Below, piece by piece: positions 31,339 through 43,235 of a stretch of DNA of 64,000 nt. The translations under genes and the position numbers were made by a program. Position 1 is the stretch's first letter. Every line of letters begins with the position of its first letter. The notes beneath the pieces were generated by a model. The model was not told where the DNA came from. It worked only from the letters and a program-made list of their open reading frames with translations, and searched no databases. The stretch comes from Heterobasidion occidentale (taxonomy: Eukaryota; Basidiomycota; Agaricomycetes; Russulales; Bondarzewiaceae), in contig JBCAQO010000008.1 of NCBI GenBank assembly GCA_039111635.1, positions 2,790,001-2,854,000 on the forward strand, in the 5' to 3' direction.

Positions 31339-32905
31339 TAGTTTAACGTCGTGCCGGACGTCCGTAGTTTGCGTCTTTGCGGACGTCCTCTAGTTTATCC
31401 TTAAGTCTTCGCGGACTGAGGCTAGTTTATACATAAGTCGTTGCGGACTGCCCTGCTAGTTTACACCAAGGTCGTTGCGGACCTATCCATCTTCCAAAGT
31501 AGGAGTACCTGTAAACAAGATGGAAGACCTTTTCTGCGCGCCGGAACATTCATCGGTGATGCGCATAGAGCCCTAGACCAAGTACAGCCGTCTTGACAGG
31601 GTTCCCATTGAGGCAAGATGGTGACGGTTTATACTATATCAACCGGATAACTTATAGAGTTGCCAGAATAGACTTGAGAGCCTATTTTGACACAACTCAC
31701 ATGGCCCTGTGAATGAAGGGCTGCTCAGTTATCGTCATGAAGGACGGCAATAGTTTATAGTCATTGCGGACGTCCGCTATTGCCTGGCTTGAACCTCCCG
31801 GGCCTCGATAGATTATTCCTCCGGGGTGAGGGTAGTTTAAGGTCATTTGGACTAGTTGGGGCTAAGGTCGTAGCCATCAACCACATCTCCTATGCTGAAA
31901 GGAGCAGATAGTTTATCGTCATTGCGGACTAGATCAACATCGTGGGGTCAACAACGATGTCGATCGACATCTCCTATGCTGAAAGGAGTGGTAGTTTAAC
32001 GTTTGCGGACGTTGGCCCTGTAAAGGAAAGGGCAATCCCAGTTTACCGTCATGGAGGACATTCTAAACCTGAGGCACTATCCCAGTTGCCTCTTGACTGG
32101 CCCTTGAAGCGGAATCCTTGCTTCGGACTTCAAGGGTAGAATGGGCACACCATGGCGTAGTCATGGTCCTGTCGGATGGCTGACAACCCGCTCCATGTCC
32201 CCAAACCCCTCGCACGGAATTGAACCGTGTCAACCCATATTCTTTTACTGTAAAGGCGTATGGAATATGGAAGAGCCTGACCTAGTCGGCAGGGTTCTGC
32301 AATGGTGGAGGCCCTCCCTTCCACCATCTGCCAGAATGCAACCACGCTCCGATGGTCCTTGGTAGCTTTAACGTTGTTCCGGACGGTAACTAGTTTATAG
32401 TCATTGCGTACCAAGCCTCCGTAGTTTTACATCGTTGCAGAGTTTTTGTCCTTTTTGGCTACTTAGTGGAGTGCGGCCACTAGGCACCAGCATCGCAGAT
32501 AGGGCCCCCTAATGCGGAAACGACCCTGTAAAACTGGAGATCCAAAGTGGGACGTCCAAGACACCTGTCAGACCTTGACAGCGAGGTAGGGTCCACCGTT
32601 CCCCAACGGTGAACATGCAACACGATTTCCCACCAATATTCTTGCATCATCATAGCTTCTCGGTCGCGCCACACGATCGAGAAGCCGGCATATCAGTACC
32701 AGCTATTTGTTGAATCCAAGGACCTCCTAATGCGGAAAGGGTCCTGTAAAACGGGATCCAAGCGGGACGCCCGATTCGCTTGTCAGAATACCTCTTGACA
32801 ACGAGAGTGTTAGATGCTTGTCCTTCCAGACTGGAGGTTGAAACGCGCATGGCCAGGTACTTCCCCTGCCTTCTTATCTTTTCACAGTTTAACGTCATGC
32901 AGGAC
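31339..32905. repeat. Dispersed 19-26 nt motif and hairpin array
   Basis: At least 15 degenerate copies of TAGTTTANNGTCATTGCGG followed by AC are present at 31339, 31365, 31391, 31423, 31457, 31726, 31751, 31833, 31909, 31992, 32040, 32363, 32391, 32422 and 32886. Between them lie short inverted repeats: CTCCT...AGGAG (twice), GCCCT...AGGGC (twice), ACATCGT...ACGATGT, and GGCAATAG...CTATTGCC enclosing GCGGACGTCCGC. All copies have the same orientation. The region is non-coding and lies in the 3' part of minus-strand E4, so the transcript would carry the complements. I do not know its function. Confidence 0.75.
32501..32804. repeat. Imperfect direct duplication of about 85 bp
   Basis: Positions 32501-32585 and 32719-32804 share the ordered blocks CCTAATGCGGAAA, CCTGTAAAAC, GGGACG, TGTCAGA and TTGACA...CGAG with small gaps. 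The pair lies within the hairpin-rich region. Confidence 0.6.
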
Positions 32906-33001
32906 GTACCTTCGGCATCCTGTGCGTGAAACCAGTACTGGGTGCGGAGGTCCTTTCCTCTCCGCTACCTTCTGAGACAAGGGGTTCCTTAACTCCCTTG
33001 T

Positions 33002-33676
33002 CTAATATCCTCCACCAATGTCCCCGAAATCTCCGTACCCCTCGTCGGGTCGGTAATATGGGTCGGCGTCATCGTAATTCCCATTATCGACCTCATTCCA
33101 TGCGTCTAATTCCGCTCGAGTCCAGGCAGCAGTTCGCTGAGCTGGTCGCTGGCGGACTTGAGTTCGTCTGCCAAAGTGAGGATGCGCTCCCTCAGTTCGA
33201 TTATTTGAGGATGGTTTGGAGCCGGCGAATCTCTTGGTCAAGTTCTTCTAAGACTGTCTCGGCCAGATTCGGGTGCTGCTCTTGTCCTTGGGTTCCCTCG
33301 TCTCTCGTTCCTCCTGTACCTTGGAGGATGCTCCTCATTGCTGCCTCCGGCGTCCTGCCGGTGGATTGTCCTGTCGATACGGGAGAAAGGGTCTCTCGAT
33401 CTCGTCGTGCCTGTCGCTGTACCGTAGTCCAGACATATTCTGTCTGGACAGCTGCGTCTCGACTGGTTGGCGCTGGCATGGTTCTGCTGGCTTCGTTTCT
33501 CTGGTTGGACACGGAATGGGTCAATCCGAACGGGCTGGGGGTGAGGAGAGAGTACTGGATCTGCGCTCAAGATGAGGGCAGGTAAGAGCTCCAGGTTGAT
33601 GAAGGAGGAGAACTCGTCGAGATGGATGAGTAGGGCGTACACCCCATTATTTCCTCTGGCATAACCAGGAGGCCAC
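33002..33676 (-). pseudogene. E4 distal post-pol ORF, frameshifted
   Basis: Protein-like sequence is spread over three minus-strand frames. It includes a coiled-coil candidate AETVLEELDQEIRRLQTILK (33201-33524), a second helix LADELKSASDQLSELLPGLE, and an acidic, aromatic C-terminus DADPYYRPDEGYGDFGDIGG ending at 33002. The pieces fit one decayed gene downstream of pol. E3 begins at its upstream edge. No known domain is recognised. Confidence 0.5.
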
Positions 33677-34484
33677 TGTTAAGAGCCGGCCTCATAAACA
33701 CATGGTATATGATCACCTGATCATATGACATGCGGTCTATGACCAACGGATATGACCTATACCCGGTGACCGACCCTTGACTTCACCAACAGACATTGAG
33801 TTATCTTATCTTATCTTTCGTTCCTGGATTAACGATCAGTTACATCACTGACATCATTGATTGCATCATGCTTCTCTGATTGCATCATAGATTGCATCAT
33901 TTCAATCGTTGATCGTTTACTTCTATTTACCTCGGTACCTTAAGAAGCACGGACCTTCTGTAGATCTTGCCCTAAGCAGATCGCGTATATATAGAACGAG
34001 CCAGAGACCTGTCTCGCCAGCTCATTCACCTTTGTTACCCCCACCTGTTCTTACTCTTGACCTTTGGTACTAGCCATACCTCTGCTACATAATAGTCTTT
34101 GCCACTAGGCCAGATTATCGATTGTCAATAGAAAATCTGCTTGAGCATCGGTTTGACTTGCCTGCGCTTCTCTCTATCATCATCCTCAACCACTCAGTCG
34201 TCATCTCAATACTGGCTGAGTTCTATACAGGACTAGCAGTATTCTATCTCGACTTTAGTGGGCAGCATATCTACTGTCATCCCAGGACCGCATCAGGTTG
34301 TACCCTCACATCTGTGGGAAAACCTTTGTGCTTTCTTGGAGACACGATACCATCACGAACCTCGTGCATTCCGAATTGCGCATACAGTTAGCCTGGTGCT
34401 TTCATTGACGCACTTAGATTTGGCACGTCCCTCAGTGACTCAGGAGCCTCCTGGCACATCACGTGCGAAGACCAGGTCTTAACA
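33677..34484 (+). repeat. E3 5' LTR
   Basis: Begins TGTTAAGAGCC and ends GGTCTTAACA. TATATATA at about 33985 precedes AGCTCATTCA, the presumed RNA start. The opening palindrome has gained extra bases compared with the 3' LTR. Confidence 0.92.
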
Positions 34485-34497
34485 CTTGAACGAGCTC
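34485..34497 (+). promoter_or_regulatory. E3 primer-binding site, self-priming type
   Basis: TGAACGAGCT at 34487-34496 starts two bases after the LTR and is the exact complement of AGCTCGTTCA, found 33 bp after the start of the TATA box in the E3 3' LTR (52502-52511). Confidence 0.65.
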
Positions 34498-35456
34498 ACC
34501 TGCCCCTGCCTCACTCTGGACGGACTACCCTCCCCAAACACCGAGATTGTCGGCGTCATCACCTTCCATCTACACGAAGGCGATTTGCGCCGAACACATA
34601 CCCTCTCCATCACCCTTGTAGCAGAACCACCCGAGGTCATTAGCAGTGCGCTTAACCAAATCACCGACAGTTTGTTTAGACCGCTACTCCACCAACCCCC
34701 ATACCGATACCGACTTGAAAGAGACGGATTCGTTACGTTCCCCATCTCTATCAGGATCACACCCCACTACTCCAACCTTCGCCCAGCCAGCGAAGATGAG
34801 TACCGCCAAGAACCCGAAACCGGAACCCCCGGACAAAGTCTTTCAGCTGCCCGGCGTACCAGACCGACTACTACAAGTCACCCAGGGAAACAGAAATTGG
34901 GTCCAGTATATGCAGATGTTCGGGGCGATCGCCCTCCTAGCCAGAGCGGACGATCGACTCAAGAAGAAACACTACCTGAGAGGACTCAAGAAAGAACTCG
35001 CCGTGCGAGTCCTTCAGGACGAGTACCAGATCGTTTGAAGATCTAATAACTCAAACAGGGAAGCACGCGGAGTCAATGGAAGAAGAAGCTTTTCAAGAAG
35101 CCTACAGACCAATCCTATCGCCATACCAAGGAAGGAAAAGGAAGCGCGAAGGTACTGACAACGACATTTGTTTTAGTTGCAGTGAACCGGGACACTGGGC
35201 AAGGGACTGCCCAAACCAAAGGAACAAGAAGCCGAAGAAGACCCTATGGGAAGGATGCAAGGGACCCCAGAGCGGAACCGATACCAGGAAAAGAAGCTCA
35301 CGGAAGCTTCGGAGATCCAGCGTCTCTTGGAACAGATCCCGGATAGACGCCAGCCAACGCCTATTCCGACAAGCAATCGGTTCTCGCCGATCGCACACTT
35401 GTGCGAAGAAGTCGAAGTCAGAGAAGATCCCGAACCAGCCATCTCGATCTCTGTGA
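34486..35456 (+). pseudogene. gag: E3 pre-gag and Gag remnant with zinc knuckle
   Basis: The first part (34486-34800) contains the pre-gag segment GVITFHLHEGDLRRTHTLSI, related to E1. Gag starts near 34798 (MSTAKNPKPEPPDKVFQLPG). It jumps from the extreme N-terminus straight to NWVQYMQMFGAIALLA and KKKHYLRGLKKELAV, so about 130 residues of capsid present in E1 are missing. After a stop near 35036 a second frame encodes the knuckle CFSCSEPGHWARDC (about 35170). The gene cannot make a normal capsid. Confidence 0.7.
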
Positions 35457-36021
35457 TCTCCCAGATTGTAAAAACGGGTGCACCATCACTTCGAATCGAA
35501 GTAGACCTCATAGAAGCCAACAGGACGGCAAGGACCTCCGCATTAATTGATAGCGGAGCAAACCGCATTTTATAATCGCCGGTTTGTAGAAGAACATCGA
35601 GTTGCGACTATCCCCACTCGACCCATCCCCATAACCCATGTGGGAGGAGAACAATTAGGAAAGCCCATTACTGCACGGGCAAATCTAGGTGTCCGCATTC
35701 ACGGAGAAAATCACGGGACACATCAGGAACGGACCTCATTATTTGTCTCGGACATAGGAAAAAGATTATATTTAGGAACCGACTGGTTGTTGAAGCACAA
35801 ACCAGAAGTCGACTGGCATGCCTACGGGCTGCACCTCACGAGATGCCCACCCTCCTGTCTAATACAAGGAGGGCCGGTCAAGGCCAAAAGAGCCTTCAAG
35901 AAGAAAACAATATTCCCCACTCTCGAGGAGAACAGGATAGAGGCCGAGAGCTATCAGCACGGGACTACAGGTCCCATCACAGAAGGCGGGAATACCTAGG
36001 AAAGGCCGGAAAGTGGGAAAC
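35246..36021 (+). pseudogene. pol: E3 protease region of pol, first half before E2
   Basis: The protease active site ALIDSGAN is at about 35547-35570. The frame then shifts by one base and continues as FYNRRFVEEHRVA, LYLGTDWLLKHKPEVDWHAY and LHLTRCPPSC, collinear with E1 Pol. The protein sequence stops at a TAG at 35997 that comes from another single-base shift. The nucleotide sequence runs into GAAAC, the target duplication of E2, and resumes at 46415. Confidence 0.75.
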
Positions 36022-36839
36022 GTTAGGTCGGAGACCATCACGTGCACCGATGCACGAAGGGGTCCCTAGGCTAAACCTCCACTGTTCGTATAGTCGTAGA
36101 CCCAATGATGAAGACGATGGATCGTCTTTGGGCTCTTTCGAGGAACTCGGGGTCGCTGTCGGCTTTGTTCTCGAAGGATTGAGAAGGTGATCTTCGAGGT
36201 CTTCTCGATGAGAGGAGGAACCGGATGATCTTCTCCTGTCCAACAGATGACACGAGGGGGTCCAACTGAGAACGCGGAAGGCAGCTAACCCGGTGTAGAA
36301 GCGGATAAGTAGAGGGAGGGGAGGGAAGGGAGACGAGTCCAGTGCTTCGTCAGACCGTGCAAAGAGTTCTCAGATCTGACAGAGATCACGAAGCGTGGGC
36401 TAGGAAGGTAGCCAGACGCCGGGTGCAGTGCAGAGATCGAGTGATTACAGGTGAACGAGCTGAGCTTCTTAGAAGCTCATCTCGGCTATTGTACGTACAG
36501 AAGTGTCTAGGGCAGGATCCAGATAGGTCCGTGCGCTTCTCAGGTACCGAAGTCAACGATCGAGATCCGTAAGCTAGAATCTCATCGACCTGCCATGTAA
36601 CCAAATATAGTAATCCGAACACTATGTCCATCCACATTTCGATCGATCAAGAACAGGAAGGGGGGTCAGGAACCAATGTCTGTCCACATCAAGAATCAGG
36701 AACAAGAGATCAGTGTTCATGCGTTAGCATGTAAATGGTTAAGGAGTCATGAAAAGCGGTCCCGAGTCTGTAACAAGTCCGAAGCACTTGACAGCCCATC
36801 CATCACGTGCGAAGCACGTGTTAGGACGCGGTCCTAACA
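36022..36839 (-). repeat. E2 3' LTR
   Basis: Same family as the E1 LTRs. The terminal T is missing on the outer side (GTTAGG directly after GAAAC). Compared with the 5' LTR of the same element it lacks many single bases. Confidence 0.9.
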
Positions 36840-36850
36840 CTACCCCCTCT

Positions 36851-38523
36851 CTATACAAGTCTTCGGCGCTTGGCGGGTGCACCGATGGTAGGAGCGGGTC
36901 TCCTCAGGTGACTTCGTCGAAGGTGGGGATGTTCCGAGCGGGTATCCAGTCCAGTTCGCGGTGTCGATCAAGTGATCCAACGCCTGCTTGTGGTATCCGT
37001 ATTCTTCAGCCGTCCTATCCATCTGCAGACGAAGGCGCCGGGACTGCATGCGATGCCTATCGTAGTCTTGAAGAAAGCCGCGCGCCGTAACGTCCGTTCT
37101 CTGGCGAATGCCCGTGATTGGACATCCCACGACGAGATGGCCGGCGCGTCCACATTCCCAGCAGGTACGAGTAGCGGGGTCGGTGGGTGGAGAAGGCGGG
37201 AGAGCAGGAGGGTTAGGCCAAACGTTTTCTGAGTCCATGGCGTCGGCAGGCCATCCCTCTTCAGTTGCGACAGGAATGTCCGGCGACTGGGGGGAGGTTT
37301 CGTTGACAATGATAGGATGGGTGAGGTCGTCGCCGAGTAAGGGGGGGGATGGGGACACAGCAGGGGGTGATGGGGGTGGTACCGGTAACGGCTGAAGTAC
37401 CTGGCGATCCCGGACGACTTGTTCGGGGTCGTAAGGGGGACTGGTGGGCCGCATGGATTCCGTGGTTTCTTCCGTCGGCGGGTCGAAAGAGTCGGGCAAC
37501 CGGGAGGACTGGTTCCGTGATTGCCGGAGGATCGACAACCATGGGTTCTTCGACGTCGACCTGGTGAAAACCGTGTTCTTGGATATCCGGCTTGGTCATA
37601 ACCCAGGGCCTGACGTTATCTTCCGGGACACTTCCGCTTGACCAGTAGCTTGCGACGGGGTGAACTCCGCGACTGTTCAGGGGGAAGGAGTGAGTCGGCA
37701 AGAGTCCCTTAGGAACGTACTCCTCTATCTCTAGACGCGCCCCATTAAGTCCTGTAAAATAGAACCAACGGATTGTGTTCTCCTTGTACCTGATCCGAGC
37801 CAGAGTTTCGAGCCAAGCCACGACGGTGTGCGTCTGGAGGAGGACGGAACTGCTGCCGAAGATGCCTCCTAGCCGGAAGTTAATCATGTCGTTGCGGATG
37901 GCGGGGAGATTGATCAGCCCTTTCATGCGGTAGGAGGTGACGGTGATGTTGGCGAGGAGGATAGCTTGGGTTTGATTGAGCGGTCCAGAGAATACTTGAT
38001 AACATTGGGCCCAAACCGCTTGCTGTAAATAAAACAGGAAGGCACGAGGGTTCTTCAAGCCGGGCTGGTTTAGAATGATGGGGGCCTCGTCCTCAGCGAG
38101 CGTGAGGTGGTAGACACTGTTATCGGTCCTCAGGTCTTGGTAGAGGCGGAGGTCGTGAAGGGGGTTGGGTAGGGCGCGGATGCGGATACGAGGGTTTTCG
38201 TTGTGCACGGCGAAAGCCAACGATGGGACGACGATGTGGGGGTTCGGCATTTCAGCCGGGAAACGGGGAATGACGAATTCGGTGAGGGGGTCGGCGACAT
38301 GGACGCCTTCCGAGGGGATGTAATCCTCGCTGTCGTAGTCCGAGTCCGTGTCGTCAACGAGCGTGGGGGTGGTAGTGGGAGGGGTGACGGTGCGGAGGAT
38401 GAAGGGGTTGGGGGACGGGGTGTTGGAAGCGTGAGGGGAGGTGGTAGCGGAAGTCATTCTGATGTTACTAAGAATATAGCGGGGGGAGTGAGCTAAGAAG
38501 AGGTGCGCAGGGGCAAGTGACAT
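36851..38523 (-). pseudogene. E2 post-pol ORF3 with CCHC knuckle, one frameshift
   Basis: Collinear with the E1 gene from MSLAPAH to the basic end PAKRRRLV. The N-terminal part runs 38523 to about 37470. A single-base change in the segment corresponding to FRPTDEE shifts the frame, and the second part continues to 36851. The knuckle reads CWECGRAGHLVVGC. The E1 copy is broken at a different place, so both descend from an intact gene. Conserved blocks include LTEFVIPRFPAEM, NLPAIRNDMINFRLGGIF and ARLEIEEYVPKGLLPT. TATAAAAG lies upstream of the ATG as in E1. Confidence 0.7.
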
Positions 38524-38575
38524 TCAATGGTAGCTGGGATGCTGAGGAACGTCTTTGTCCGATGTAGGGTGTCTT

Positions 38576-38740
38576 TTATACGACGGAGGAGATGCCAATG
38601 GTGGCGGCGGCGTGAAGGGATCCGAGGACAAGGGCGATAGCGATGGAGACAGCGGTGAGAGCAAGAGTCGCGACGATGGTATAAACGGCTACTGTGGACA
38701 GAGTGGGGTCGAAAGGGGTCATAGCCGTTTGCCTGGCCAT
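38576..38740 (-). CDS. E2 small single-pass membrane peptide, 54 residues
   Basis: The counterpart of 24562-24726, with the same start inside the end of pol and the same hydrophobic core. Only a few residues differ (R to Q near the start, AV to VV at the end). The frame is intact although pol of this copy is not. Function unknown. Confidence 0.55.
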   Translation of the reverse strand: MARQTAMTPFDPTLSTVAVYTIVATLALTAVSIAIALVLGSLHAAATIGISSVV

Positions 38741-41700
38741 GCCAATCCTCGGTTGGTCTGCTTTTGTAGCTCCTGGTATGCTTGAGCCCGCCAATTAGAG
38801 TTGTCCGATCGTTTCTGCTGCAGCTTTGATCGAGACGAATCTATATTGGGCTTCTTTGGCTGCGCTTCTCGATCGTTGATCGCCGGTGGTGGCACTTTTG
38901 ATCGAGGAACCAGGGGCGGCCTCTTTAGCTGCGTCATTCGTTTGTTGATCTCTTCCACGATCTGGGGGATAGCTAATCCTGTAGCGAGAAGCTTCTTTCC
39001 GATCGGATGCTTCTCGAGCTTCTTTCTGATTTGATCTTCTTCGGCTACTCTGTTGAGTTCTAATTCGATCACCAGGGCCAGAATGGAGGCTTCCATTCCT
39101 TTGACTGCCCGAGGGTGCCGGGGTAGAAGTCCTTTATGGCTTCTTGTGCGTTAGTGACGTTTGCCGCGGCTTCCCAAGAGTTGTCCGATTCCGGGTAGCC
39201 CTTCCATTTGATCAGGTACTGCAGGATCTTCCATCGTCCGAAGCGCCTAGCTCCGACGATGGCTTCGACTTCGAATTCTTCTTGCCCTTCGATCAGGTCC
39301 GGAGCTGGTTTAGGGTAGTTCGGGCCATAGACTTCGTTTTCCTTGTAGGGCGTGAGTCGACTAGCATGGAAGACGTCGTGAATGCGCTTCCAGCTGTTGG
39401 GCAGCTTCAGCCTGAAGTTGACATTTCCTATGGTGTCAGTGATTTCAAATGGCCCAAAGCGTTTGGGTCTCAGTTTCTCTGATGGGTGATCGGTGTGGAT
39501 GTTCTTCCCATCGAGCCATACTTGATCTCCTTTCTTGAAAGGCGGCAGGTCCGTTCCAAAACGGTCGTGCTGTATCCTCATGGCTTCGGCTGCAATTTCG
39601 AGGCTGGCTTGTGCTTCCTTCCTAGCACGTTGCAGAGCTTCGAGGCGAGCGTTGGCGGTGGGGACATTCGTGTTTCCGATGATGGCTGGGTAAGCCCGTG
39701 GTTGATATCCATGGAGAAGTTCAAATGGTGACTTCTGCGTGGCTGAGTGCTGATGGGTGTTGTGGGCATATTCCGCGTAGGGGATTAATCCAGCCCAATC
39801 GTCTTGTGAAGAGCTGCAAAATGCTCTTAGGTATTGTTCTAATTCCTGATTCATTCGTTCAGTAGCACCGTCCGTCTGCGGGTGATAGGCTGTGCTTAAA
39901 GCAGATTTGATTCCCAATTCTTTGAGCAGGGCTTGCGCTACTTTTGAAGCGAATTGAGTTCCTCTATCCGATATGATTTTATCTGGCAGCCCATAGCGTC
40001 TCCAGGTGTTTTCTAACAAGATTTTGGCTGTTCCATCAGAGTCGGTAGTCTTCAGGCATGGGGTTATTACTGCCGTTTTGGTGAATCGATCGGTTACTAC
40101 ATGTAGCGAGTCGTATCCATTTGATTCTGGTAGATCTGTAATAAAATCCATGGTTATTGTTCCGAAGGGTCGATCTGGGATTTCCGTTGGTTGTAGGGGT
40201 ACCATGGTAGGATGTGTGTCGTTCTTGGTGGATTGACAGATGGCGCATCCTTCCACATATTGGTGAACTGTGTTTGATATTCCTGGCCAAGTAAATTCCT
40301 GTCCGACTAAGGCTAGAGTTCCTCTTTGTCCTGGATGTCCTACTGCTAGATTGTCATGGTTTAATTTGATGATATCTTGGCGAAGTTGTTCGTTCCGGGG
40401 GACATATATTTTTCCTCGGTGAAGGACCAATCCTTCTTCTTCGTTCCATTCTTGTAAACCTTTCTTCATGTTTCGAGGTCCTAAGGGTTTAATCTTGGCT
40501 AGGGTTTCTACTAGCCATTCGTCTTTCCTATTTTCTTCAATGATTCGTTTCCGAAGGTCGTCGTCTATTATGGTAACGCCTCCTCGTCCAGTTGCCCTAA
40601 TGTGAAGTATTTGATGAGGGTCCCAACTGTTGTCTGTATTAATGGCATTGATTTCTGCGAAAGGTCTTCGGATCTTTTCTGTGTTATTGAAAAGTTTGGG
40701 CTCCAGGAGTGTTTCGCCTGAATTGTCAAATTCCACCCCCTTTTTATGGTCTGGACGCCGTGACAGACCGTCGGATTTATTAGTGACTCCTGCCTTGTGC
40801 GTCAACTTGTAGTCGAAACGCGAGAGGTAGAGTGACCATCGTGCTTGTCGACGGTTTAGTTTCTGGCTTGAACGGAACCATTCGAGGTTCTTGTGGTCCG
40901 TCCAGACGTCTACCGGGTGGTCGGCGCCCTCCAAATAGTGTCGCCAAGCTTCAAAAGCTCGAACAACTGCTAGCAACTCTTTATCATAGATTGGGTAGTT
41001 GCGTTCTGTAGGTGAGAGTGACTTGGAAATATAAGCACATGGGTGCCATTTTCCATCTTCGCCAACTTGCGATAAAACTGCTCCGGTGGCGAAGTCGGAG
41101 GCGTCGCATTCAATGCGAAACGGATTCCTTGTGTCTGGCATAACGAGCACCGGAGATTCTGTAAATATTCGTTTTAGCGTTTGAAACGCTTCTTCGCATG
41201 CTGGTGTCCAATCCCAGGTGCGTTCTTTCTGTGTTAACTCAAATAGCGGTCGTGCTATCTTCGAGTAATCTTTGATAAACCTGCGATAAAAGTTGCAAAA
41301 ACCTAAAAACGATTGCACTTCTTTGACTTTTCCAGGGTCGGCCAGTCCATAATGCCGGCTACTTTAATCGGGTCCATTTCCAGATGTCCGTGTGATATAA
41401 CATATCCGAGATAGTCGATTTTCTTTTTGTGGAAGTGGCACTTCGAGGGTTGTAGGTACAGGTCGTTGTCTTGTAGTATCTGTAAAACCTTTCGAACCGT
41501 CTTGATGTGATCGTCCATTGTTTTAGAGAATACTAAGATGTCGTCCATATAGATTGCCACTAATCCGGCGTAGATGAGGTCTTTGAAGAGGGCGTTCATC
41601 ATAGTTTGGAATGTTGCCGGTGAGTTGGTTAATCCAAAGAACATCACCAGAGGTTCGTACATCCCTAGATTGGTGACGAACGCGGCCAGTTTCTCGCTTC

Positions 41701-43235
41701 CTTCTTTCATGCGTACGTTGTTATATCCTGTATCGACATCCATTAGTGAAAAGTACACGGCTTCGGCTAGAAGGTCCAGTAATTCTTGAATAATCGGCAA
41801 AGGGTATTTGTTCTTGATCGTTATTTCATTGAGTTTGCGATAGTCCATTACTGGTCGTAGTTTCCCATTCTTTTTCTTGATGAAGAAGAATGGGGATGCC
41901 ATGTGCGATTTGGATTCTCTGATGAATCCTTTCTGGAGGTTTTCATCTATGAATTTCTTGAGTTCCACTTGCTCTCCAGGGCTAAGACTGTATAGCTTGG
42001 GTTTGAGCGAGTGATCCATTCCTTCTTTGATCTCTATTTTGTGATCCCAAGGTCGAGAGAGCGGTAACTGTCCCTTTGGTCGACCTTCAAAAACCTTCCT
42101 GTAATTCCAGTATTCCTTCGGTACTATTTCTTCGAAGGATAGTTCGGGTTTCCCTTTGGCGGCTTCTTCTGCAAGCCTTTGCGAGTTGGTGTGCTTTGTT
42201 TGTTTCCCTGTCGGTGCTTTGGCAGGTTTGCTTCCTTGAGCCGGTGTGTTGGCGTGTGGAAGTTCCGTGGTTTCGGCGCGATGTATATCGACGCCTTCTT
42301 CGGAGTCGTTGTACAATTCCAGTGCCTGTAATGTTCCCGTATCTAGGCATCTAACGAGGTAGACTCCATCTTCTTCAAGATCCTTGGAGGGAAGTGCCGG
42401 AAGTCCGTCACCGTCCTCCGAACGTCTTCTTCAGCCCATGTCGGAACCTTATAATTTCTGGTTCGGGCCTTCAGACGTTCGGCATTCAACCTTTGAGTTG
42501 TGAACTCCGGACTTGTAGGTATTGTCCGCGGATGTGGTACTGTGGTGTTTCCCACTTTCCGGCCTGGTACTGCTTTTCCCGGCTTTTGCATTGGTATTGA
42601 GTAGTCGCCCGTTTGCGGTACTGTTTCCATGCGCCGTATGCTTGGTTTAGGACGTCCTGGTTTTCTTGTAGCTCTTTTAGCTTTTACCGGTCCTCCTTTT
42701 ATTTGGCAGGAGGGCGGGCATCTGGTAAAGTGTAGCCCGTAGGCATGCCAGTCGACTTCTGGGTTATGTTCCAATAACCAGTCGGTTCCTAAAATGACGT
42801 CCTCTTTTCCTATTTCCGCGATATAGAATCTTGCTGATTCTGTATGCGACCCCCCTTTTTCACCTAGAACCTGTAATTTGAGGTTGGCGAATCGTGTAAT
42901 GGGTCCTCCCTTGAACTCGGTGTTCTGGACCGTACTAACTGGGATAGGGGTGGGGGTTTTGTGTGTAGTGATTCGATGTGCTTCTACGAAGCGAGGGTGC
43001 ATGAAGATTCCAGTGGCTCCACTGTCCACTAGTGCCTGTGTAGCAGCTTTTCTATTCTTGCCTATGAGCATTGTCTCGAGTCGGAGGGATGGTGCACCAT
43101 GTGATTTCATTTCCGAAAGATACAATACATCTGGATGTCCATGCTCTTGGTCAGCATCTTTACTGGCCAGAGGAGCGTACCAATTTCCTGCAAGAATCCT
43201 ACTCTCCACATCCGCTGCCGATGGGAGAGGCCTTA
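38719..43235 (-). pseudogene. pol: E2 Pol with three single-base deletions
   Basis: All domains of E1 Pol are present and nearly identical: protease DSGATG (43209-42343), RT with YMDD (42316-41303), RNase H, integrase and chromodomain (41318-39069), and the helical tail (39096-38719). The frame breaks near 42415 (one C lost in the linker after the protease), near 41335 (in the segment for DWPTPGKV) and near 39120 (just after the chromodomain). Each break is one missing base relative to E1, and all catalytic motifs survive. Either the copy is inactive or the deletions are assembly errors. Confidence 0.85.

Noticed and set aside
32213..32229. tRNA gene on the minus strand, suggested by a T-arm-like CACGG...CCGTG with TTCAATT loop
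   Set aside because: No matching acceptor stem, D arm or anticodon arm could be found around it. At best it is a tRNA-like fragment.
31339..32905. CRISPR-like array
   Set aside because: The repeats are degenerate, spacing varies from a few to hundreds of bases, and the context is a fungal retrotransposon.
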